Assembly (NCBI GenBank): GCA_051660685.1
Contig: JBOFQB010000082.1
Span: 1-20,108, forward strand
Source of the DNA: JAVBSX01 sp051660685
Lineage (GTDB): Bacteria > Planctomycetota > Planctomycetia > Pirellulales > Thermoguttaceae
Length of the DNA stretch: 20,108 bases
Direction of reading: 5' to 3'
The number at the start of each line of letters is the position of its first letter. Position 1 is the first letter of the stretch. The notes beneath the pieces are model-generated. The model saw nothing but the letters and a program-made list of their open reading frames with translations, had not been told where the DNA came from and searched no databases. Of the stretch, positions 14,847 through 20,108 are shown piece after piece. The position numbers and the translations under genes were made by a program.

Positions 14847-16181
14847 ATGATCGAGACACCTTTACTGCCGAAAACGAGGAGGATACCGACGTTTCCAAGA
14901 CGGATTGCTGTTTTGGGGTGCAGCGGAAGTATTGGACGAAGTGCGTTGGAAGTGGTTGCTGCTTCAGAAGGACGTTTACAGATCGCAATGATGTCCGTAC
15001 ATCGTCGGGCTGATATTCTGGTTGAGCAGATTCACAAGATGCAGGTTCGTCAAATAGCGGATCAGCTGAAAACGGCCGATGAAGGAACCGAGCTTGCTTG
15101 TTTGTCCGGCCCCTCTCTTGGTTCAGATCGTCCGAATCCGACGATTCAATTGCCGGAATGTGTCATTATGACAGATGAATGGGCAGACCGAACGCCGCTT
15201 AAAGAACTCCCCCCGGGAATTGAGGTCCTGTTTGGTCAAGATGCCCTTTGTGAGTACGTCCAACGACCTGACATTGATATTGTTCTTTCGGCAATTGTCG
15301 GAAGTGTCGGTTTCCGAAGTACCTGGAATGCTCTTGAATCGGGCAAAATCGTCGCTCTTGCCAATAAAGAAAGTCTGGTAATGGGGGGACCTTTGGTTCA
15401 GGACCTTATTCAGAAATCGGGGGGGGGGATTATACCAATTGACAGTGAACATAGTGCTATATTGCAGTGTTTGCGTTCACGTCGTTTGAATGAAAGTGTC
15501 CGACCGACTGAATTGGGTGATGATGTTGCACAGATTATTCTGACTGCAAGTGGAGGACCATTTAGAACTTGGTCGCTTGAAGAGATTGCAAAAGCAACTG
15601 TTGCAGATGCTCTTGCACATCCAACTTGGAAGATGGGGCGTAAAATAACGATTGATTCGGCAACATTGATGAACAAGGCTCTTGAAATCATTGAAGCACG
15701 TTGGTTGTTCAACGTTCCTGCCGAAAAACTGAACGCCGTCATTCACCCCCAATCCGTCGTCCATTCTATGGTCGAGTTCGTCGACGGTTCTGTTCTCGCC
15801 CAACTCAGTCCCCCGGATATGCAGTTGCCAATTCAATTGGCGTTGACCTATCCTGATCGGTTGGAATCTCCTGCCCGAAAAGTTGATCTCCTGCAACACT
15901 GGAGTCTTGATTTTATGCCGGTTGATCGGGAACGGTTTGCAGCGATTGATCTCGGTTTGGAAGTTGCGCAAATGGGGGGGACAGCAGGGGCAGTTTTGAA
16001 TGCGGCCAATGAAGCGGCTGTTGACGCTTTTCTCGAAAATCGCATTTCCTTTTGTGACATTACTACGATTTGTCGTTCCGTTCTGGAACATCATCATTTT
16101 GAGGAGCGACCCAATTTGGACCGGTTGTTTGAACTGGATGATTGGGCTCGCAAGGAGACAGAAAAATGGATATTGGGTTAG
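14847..16181 (+). CDS. dxr: 1-deoxy-D-xylulose 5-phosphate reductoisomerase
   Basis: Converts DXP to MEP with NADPH, the committed step of the non-mevalonate isoprenoid pathway, in the cytoplasm. Motifs: NADPH loop GCSGSIG (24-30), ANKESLVMGG (172-181), metal site PIDSEHSAI (197-205; Asp199 and Glu201), LTASGGPFR (232-240), and MNKALEIIEARWLF (275-288) with Glu280 as third ligand. VIHPQSVVHSMVEF (298-311) follows. It has 444 residues against about 400 for E. coli; the extra lies mainly in a variable segment at about 75-120 and in the N-terminus. The start at 14847 is chosen because homology starts at once after it; the frame extends 25 codons upstream without family-like sequence. It overlaps rseP by 16 bases. 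Codons 192-194 are part of a ten-G run. Confidence 0.96.
   Translation: MIETPLLPKTRRIPTFPRRIAVLGCSGSIGRSALEVVAASEGRLQIAMMSVHRRADILVEQIHKMQVRQIADQLKTADEGTELACLSGPSLGSDRPNPTIQLPECVIMTDEWADRTPLKELPPGIEVLFGQDALCEYVQRPDIDIVLSAIVGSVGFRSTWNALESGKIVALANKESLVMGGPLVQDLIQKSGGGIIPIDSEHSAILQCLRSRRLNESVRPTELGDDVAQIILTASGGPFRTWSLEEIAKATVADALAHPTWKMGRKITIDSATLMNKALEIIEARWLFNVPAEKLNAVIHPQSVVHSMVEFVDGSVLAQLSPPDMQLPIQLALTYPDRLESPARKVDLLQHWSLDFMPVDRERFAAIDLGLEVAQMGGTAGAVLNAANEAAVDAFLENRISFCDITTICRSVLEHHHFEERPNLDRLFELDDWARKETEKWILG
15419..15428 (+). repeat. Run of ten G residues inside dxr
   Basis: The sequence reads TC followed by ten Gs and then ATTATACC, coding for Ser-Gly-Gly-Gly-Ile-Ile-Pro. It lies just before the metal-binding motif PIDSEH. 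Long mononucleotide G tracts are prone to slip in replication, transcription and sequencing. The frame downstream is intact as given. Confidence 0.9.
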
Positions 16182-18493
16182 GAATTTTCAACATCAATCC
16201 GCTCCTCTTTGGAACATCGTTGGGATCGTTGGGAACGGTTCTTTGGGGAGCGGGCGGAACAGATTGGTTGCAGGTTGCTTGGAATGTTTTTCTGGTCATT
16301 CTTGGGGTTAACGCTCTCATTATGGTGCATGAATTGGGGCATTTTCTTGCAGCGCGGGCATGTGGTGTTCGTTGTGACAAGTTTTATTTAGGGATTGACA
16401 TTTTCGGCTTGTCTTTTTTCAAGTTCAAATGGGGCGACACGGAATATGGGCTTGGAATACTGCCTTTTATAGGCGGTTATGTGAAGATGTATGGACAGGA
16501 AGACAATCCCGGGCAAATCGCCAAAGAAATTGAAAAAGCGAAAATTGCGGTTGCCGAACAACCCGGTTTGCAAGAACCGAGTCAACACAACAAGGGGATC
16601 AACAAAGGGGTTGCGATTGAACTCGCAAAACAGGAACAATCGGGCAAGAAGAGGCAATCAGGAGCAAATCAGAGCGTTGATGCAAATGATAAAAACCCGG
16701 TTCCATCTTCTAATGAATTGGCTCAAATGGAGAAGATGCTGTATGCGAAAGACAGTTATCTTTCCAAGTCAATTCCGCAACGGATGATGATTATTAGTGC
16801 AGGTGTTTTTATGAACATCGTCTTTGCTTGGATTTGTGCAAGTACGGCTTACATGATCGGTTTGCACGAAACGCCCTGCTCGGTCGGAGGAATTTCGCCC
16901 GGTTCTCCCGCTTGGTCGGCCAATTTGCAGATTGGGGACCAAATTGTCGGCGCAAACGGCACAAAAGTGGTTCGGTTTCAACAATTGATGGACGCGATCA
17001 TTGACGGGGCGGGGACAGAAGAAGGGGTCAAATTGCAGATTCAACGACCGAACGTTGAAGAGCCGATTGAGAAGCAGATTATTGCACGCAAGAGCAAAAC
17101 GGCATTTGTCCCGACGATTGGTATTACGAATCTCTGCACGTTGGATTTGGTTCCCCAATCCCCCTTTTCGAGTCTTCTGACTCAAGCGTTGAAACGGGAT
17201 GGTGAAGCAGGGACGCTCACTCAAGTCGTCGATTTGTCCGGGGGAGCTGTTTTAAGTGAGGTCAACGGACAACCGGTTGGAGATTTTGCCGATTTTGTGA
17301 AAATTCAGTACACCCATTTTGACCAACCGCTTCTTTGTCAGTTCAAATCACAAGAGGAGCAAGGACAAGCGGTTTCGCTGTCTCTCCCGACGATTCCGAT
17401 GAAAGAACTGGGAATCCAGTTTGAAATGGGGGAAATAACAGCAATAAAATTGGGTTCAGCAGCCGAACAGGCGGGAATCGAGGTCGGAGATACTCTCCTT
17501 TCCGTTGACGGAGCAACCGATTTTGACCCGATGAAACTCCCGCAACAGTTGCTCAAACGGAAATTGTCCGGGACAGATTCGGTCGTTCTCGAACTGAAAA
17601 AGAAGAATGGTTCGACCATCTCGCACACATTACCTTTAAGTGCGAACCCTGAACGACTCCTGACACTCAGCCCCAATGATGCAGTCGCCTGTAATCCGCT
17701 TGGAATCGCTTATCAAATCAAAAACGTCATTCGATCCGTCGATCCTGAAGGAAAAGCAGCCGGTTTACAAATCACCCCAGGTGCTGTTGTTGAATCGATT
17801 GAATTTCCCAATTATGCTCCGTCCGGTCTTGCCGAAACCTCTTTCATCCAATTACTGAAAGAAAACGTCGTTTCGACAGTCGGTTTCCGAATCACTTCGC
17901 TTGCTGATCGAATTGATCTGCCGTTTATTTATGAAAATCTGTTTGCAATGATTCCAAGCGGGACCAAAGCTCGGCTGCACACGTTGGTTGAAGGAAAACC
18001 GATTGTTTACGATTTGGAATTGGTTGATTCGACGGATTGGTTTGAAATGGAACGGGGACTGAACTTCAAACCGTCTTCGTATCTGGTTCGGGCTGATTCG
18101 TTAGGACAAGCAATGGAACTCGGTTTTTACAAGACGGTTGACGCGACGCTTATGGTGTACCGTTTCCTGAAAAACATTGGCCGAAACGTCTCAGCACGCG
18201 CAATGGGGGGACCGATTACGATTGTTAAAGTCGCTTATGGTTCCTCTTCAGAAGGAATGGGCCAGTTTTTGCTATTTCTCTGCTTGATTGGAGCAAACCT
18301 TGCTGTTTTGAACATTTTGCCGATTCCGGTTTTGGACGGGGGACATCTGGTGTTTTTGGCGTATGAGGGGATATTCCGACGACCGCCCAATGAAGCCGTA
18401 CAAGTTGCTCTCAGTTATCTTGGCCTTTTCCTGATTCTCGCCCTAATGTTCTGGGTCTTCGCCCTCGATCTCGGTTTTATTCCAAGAATGTGA
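16166..18493 (+). CDS. rseP: RseP/site-2 family intramembrane zinc metalloprotease, enlarged
   Basis: An inner-membrane protease that cuts membrane-spanning substrates such as anti-sigma factors. The zinc motif HELGH is at 55-59 in the first catalytic segment, FVKMYG-like GGYVKMYGQ follows, and the second active-site segment has NILPIPVLDGGH (716-727) with Asp724. Two more hydrophobic segments close the protein. A charged segment (about 115-195) and at least two PDZ-like regions (for example GGISPGSPAWSANLQIGDQI, and KLGSAAEQAGIEVGDTLLSV) lie between. At 775 residues it is far longer than E. coli RseP (about 450). The ATG at 16166 has AGGAG 10 bases before it; a TTG at 16142 is less likely. 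It overlaps the dxr 3' end by 16 bases, a common gene order, so the two are co-translated. Its substrate is not visible here. Confidence 0.93.
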   Translation: MDIGLGIFNINPLLFGTSLGSLGTVLWGAGGTDWLQVAWNVFLVILGVNALIMVHELGHFLAARACGVRCDKFYLGIDIFGLSFFKFKWGDTEYGLGILPFIGGYVKMYGQEDNPGQIAKEIEKAKIAVAEQPGLQEPSQHNKGINKGVAIELAKQEQSGKKRQSGANQSVDANDKNPVPSSNELAQMEKMLYAKDSYLSKSIPQRMMIISAGVFMNIVFAWICASTAYMIGLHETPCSVGGISPGSPAWSANLQIGDQIVGANGTKVVRFQQLMDAIIDGAGTEEGVKLQIQRPNVEEPIEKQIIARKSKTAFVPTIGITNLCTLDLVPQSPFSSLLTQALKRDGEAGTLTQVVDLSGGAVLSEVNGQPVGDFADFVKIQYTHFDQPLLCQFKSQEEQGQAVSLSLPTIPMKELGIQFEMGEITAIKLGSAAEQAGIEVGDTLLSVDGATDFDPMKLPQQLLKRKLSGTDSVVLELKKKNGSTISHTLPLSANPERLLTLSPNDAVACNPLGIAYQIKNVIRSVDPEGKAAGLQITPGAVVESIEFPNYAPSGLAETSFIQLLKENVVSTVGFRITSLADRIDLPFIYENLFAMIPSGTKARLHTLVEGKPIVYDLELVDSTDWFEMERGLNFKPSSYLVRADSLGQAMELGFYKTVDATLMVYRFLKNIGRNVSARAMGGPITIVKVAYGSSSEGMGQFLLFLCLIGANLAVLNILPIPVLDGGHLVFLAYEGIFRRPPNEAVQVALSYLGLFLILALMFWVFALDLGFIPRM

Positions 18494-18544
18494 GAAAAAC
18501 GGGGATCGGGGAGAAATTTTCGTCGGATGTTCTCGTTGATCCGA

Positions 18545-18601
18545 GGAACACCGTTCCGCGCTTTGGCGTTTATTCCCCGGGGATGCGGGCATCTTGCCCG
18601 C
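18545..18601. repeat. Palindrome cluster with a GCGGGCATCTTGCCCGC repeat between convergent genes
   Basis: Three inverted repeats lie side by side in the 110 bases between rseP and the nuclease-like gene: GGAAC-acc-GTTCC (18545-18557), TCCCCGGGGA (18574-18583) and GCGGGCATCTTGCCCGC (18585-18601). The last is the same family as the two palindromes at 7582-7641, where GGAAC/GTTCC sequences also occur. It ends two bases before the stop of the minus-strand gene at 18604 and could end transcription from both sides, though there is no T run. Confidence 0.65.
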
Positions 18602-18603
18602 CC

Positions 18604-19641
18604 TTACCCCAACTCCGCCTCAAAATCGGCAAGCGAGGTACATTTACATGCAAGCCGGAACAGTTTTTCCAGTCGATCAAGGTCGGTCATCATCAAAATT
18701 TGTTCCGTCAACTGATAGGGCACTTTTTCAAACCGCAAATCAAGCACCTCGGCAACCCGTTCCGCCCGTTCTCGAGCTTTACCTCTTGCTTCCCCTCTTG
18801 TTTCCCCCCTCAGTTCCGCCTGTTCAAATACAGTCAGCATCATTTCATCCGTCCTTTCTCCAAAAACTTTTTTAACCTCGCAATTCAACTCTTCTTGCTC
18901 CAACCGCTGATTGTGAGCCGCAAAAACCTTTGACACAAACGGCAACGTGTCGCGCAGCCAATCAATCTGTTCCTGCTCATTCGCAAATTCTCGAAGCGGC
19001 ATTAACGCTTCGCCAAACGACAGACTCAACCGTTCCGTCATTTTCTTCAAAATCCCCATAACCAACCGCAATTGCGGCAACCCAATCAGTTTTGTCGAGT
19101 CCAACTCCGGCAAATCCACAACATCGTAATGAATTTCCAACTTCGACCCGATCTGTTCGCCCATTTCGTCTTTCGGCAACAAATCCGACATTCGCGGTTT
19201 CGGTCCCTTATGCGGCTTTTTCCCGGTTCGCAAAATGATAAAATAGGGAGCCGAGAGCGGTTCGCCCCTCTTCTTTTCACTATCCCAAATCGCACTAATA
19301 TACCGGCACAACTTCTGCGGGATTTCTCGCAAACTGGTTGATTGATGCTCGAAAATAATGACCGCTAACAGTTTCTGACGACTTTTTCGGCGATTTTTGA
19401 GCGGGCAACGGAACACGAGGTCAACGATTCGTTCGTCCCCCTCCTTGCCAAAATAGTGTGTCGGAGCCGGTTCAATCCGGTCGAGGTCGATCTGAGCAAC
19501 GAATTTTGGGTCGGCATAATTCCGTAAAAAGTCGGCAAAAACGACTGTCCGGTCAAAAACGCTTTTGACGAACGTGTCGTAAATGTTGCCCAACTTTTCG
19601 CTGGTCGGTTTGTGATCGGATTCACTCTCACTCATTTGCAT
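18604..19641 (-). CDS. Rpn family recombination-promoting nuclease / PD-(D/E)XK putative transposase
   Basis: A 345-residue protein. The N-terminal part starts with SEKLGNIYDTFVKSVFDRTVV and has the nuclease core RIVDLVFRC (Asp74) and AVIIFEHQSTSL (Glu98-His-Gln100), then YISAIWDSE. This is the layout of the Rpn/YhgA-like (Transposase_31) family, whose members are DNA endonucleases linked to recombination; Glu-x-Gln in place of Glu-x-Lys is usual there. The C-terminus has a charged, Arg-Gly-Glu-rich helical stretch (278-295, RGETRGEARGKARERAER) that may arise from repeats. Biological role in planctomycetes is not established; many genomes carry dozens of copies. ATG at 19641 is preceded by GGGG at good spacing; a second ATG lies at 19635. 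No terminal inverted repeats or target duplication were seen. Confidence 0.82.
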   Translation of the reverse strand: MQMSESESDHKPTSEKLGNIYDTFVKSVFDRTVVFADFLRNYADPKFVAQIDLDRIEPAPTHYFGKEGDERIVDLVFRCPLKNRRKSRQKLLAVIIFEHQSTSLREIPQKLCRYISAIWDSEKKRGEPLSAPYFIILRTGKKPHKGPKPRMSDLLPKDEMGEQIGSKLEIHYDVVDLPELDSTKLIGLPQLRLVMGILKKMTERLSLSFGEALMPLREFANEQEQIDWLRDTLPFVSKVFAAHNQRLEQEELNCEVKKVFGERTDEMMLTVFEQAELRGETRGEARGKARERAERVAEVLDLRFEKVPYQLTEQILMMTDLDRLEKLFRLACKCTSLADFEAELG

Positions 19642-19720
19642 ATTTTACCCCGTCAAATCTGGTTTGGCAAGACGATTTTCGGGGTCAATCTTGTCAAGTC
19701 GTCAAAATTTTGGACCGGGG

Positions 19721-19750
19721 TTGCAATTGCACCGACCTTTCGGCTAAAAT
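19721..19750 (+). promoter_or_regulatory. Candidate promoter for the SUMF1-domain gene
   Basis: TTGCAA (19721-19726) and TAAAAT (19745-19750) are 18 bases apart. The predicted start is about 35 bases before the ATG at 19793. A 10-bp palindrome CAAAATTTTG (19703-19712) lies just upstream. Confidence 0.45.
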
Positions 19751-19792
19751 ACCCGCTCAGGTCGATTCAAACCTTATTCTTCAGGAGATCAG

Positions 19793-20108
19793 ATGATGAC
19801 GAATTTACGTTGGGGCATAGTACAATTGCTTTGGGCAATCATCGTTGTTCTGGCAATGCCAACGCTCTTGGTCAAGGCGGCGGAACAGGAGACGGACTGG
19901 CAGGGAAAAACGGCGGGGGAGCGTAAGGTTTTGACGATCAAGGGTGTGGAATACGCTTTTCGTTGGTGTCCTGCGGGAACGTTTACGATGGGAAGCCCGA
20001 GCGGCGAAAAAGACCACAATGCCGATGAAACACAGCATCAGGTAACACTGAGCAAGGGTTTCTGGCTGTTGGAGACGGAGGTAACACAGGAGATGTGGGA
20101 AAGCGTGA
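19793..20108 (+). CDS. Secreted SUMF1 / formylglycine-generating-enzyme-like domain protein, 5' part
   Basis: The first 105 codons are present and the frame leaves the window at the right edge. The N-terminus has a hydrophobic stretch (about 8-28) ending LVKAA, typical of a signal peptide cut near residue 30, so the protein is exported. From about residue 46 the segment VLTIKGVEYAFRWCPAGTF, TMGSPSGEKDHNADETQHQV and FWLLETEVTQEMW is the start of an FGE-sulfatase (SUMF1) domain. True FGE turns a sulfatase cysteine into formylglycine, but most secreted bacterial SUMF1 proteins lack proof of this activity. The active-site cysteines would lie in the missing part. AGGAG (19783-19787) precedes two adjacent ATGs (19793 and 19796); either may start the protein. 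Confidence 0.85.
   Translation, partial: MMTNLRWGIVQLLWAIIVVLAMPTLLVKAAEQETDWQGKTAGERKVLTIKGVEYAFRWCPAGTFTMGSPSGEKDHNADETQHQVTLSKGFWLLETEVTQEMWESV

Noticed and set aside
16142..16165. TTG start for rseP
   Set aside because: The ATG at 16166 has AGGAG at good spacing, and that AGGAG would lie inside the longer version.

Overview
The window reads as an ordinary chromosomal stretch of a Planctomycetota bacterium, most likely a gut-type member of the Pirellulales/Thermoguttaceae group. This placement is inferred from gene content and was not tested with markers. The clues are a DUF1207 outer-membrane protein, a secreted formylglycine-generating-enzyme-like (SUMF1) protein, a PAPS-type sulfotransferase, a site-2 protease much enlarged around its PDZ region, a Kef-type antiporter with a long hydrophilic insert, a solitary flhA, and short palindromic repeats scattered between genes. 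No tRNA, rRNA, CRISPR array, IS element or phage gene was recognised.

Left part (1-5031), all on the minus strand and read from right to left: clpC (AAA+ unfoldase), a nucleotide-sugar dehydrogenase of the UDP-GlcNAc/UDP-ManNAc type, a Bax-inhibitor-1 family membrane protein, and an unidentified gene cut by the left edge. A divergent control region (5032-5326) separates clpC from an orphan parA-type ATPase on the plus strand. parA converges on a DUF1207 gene. A 0.5 kb non-coding stretch follows, holding a palindromic repeat element and a strong intrinsic terminator, and then a 699-residue Kef-like cation/proton antiporter with a C-terminal NAD-binding (RCK-N) domain.

Middle (9918-12960): a gene-poor 470 bp stretch contains a stop-proximal palindromic repeat, six perfect copies of a 7-bp repeat, and three successive inverted repeats that could fold into a structured RNA. 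A 54-codon ORF follows and converges on flhA. A hairpin-rich gap then leads to the next plus-strand genes.

Right part: a thioredoxin-like lipoprotein and a sulfotransferase (probably co-transcribed), then dxr (MEP isoprenoid pathway) overlapping rseP (site-2 protease) in a tight pair. Next is a minus-strand Rpn/PD-(D/E)XK nuclease-like gene, and finally the 5' end of a SUMF1-domain gene that leaves the window.

The most unusual signals are in the DNA between genes rather than in the genes. A repeat with an 8-bp palindromic core lies just after three stop codons, always in the same orientation to the upstream gene. A second palindrome family has the core GCRGGCATCYTGCCYGC. A possible multibranched RNA lies before the 54-codon ORF. 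An intrinsic terminator sits 40-odd bases in front of the antiporter with no gene before it. A ten-G tract lies inside the essential dxr gene. I found no clear multi-gene system of a new kind.
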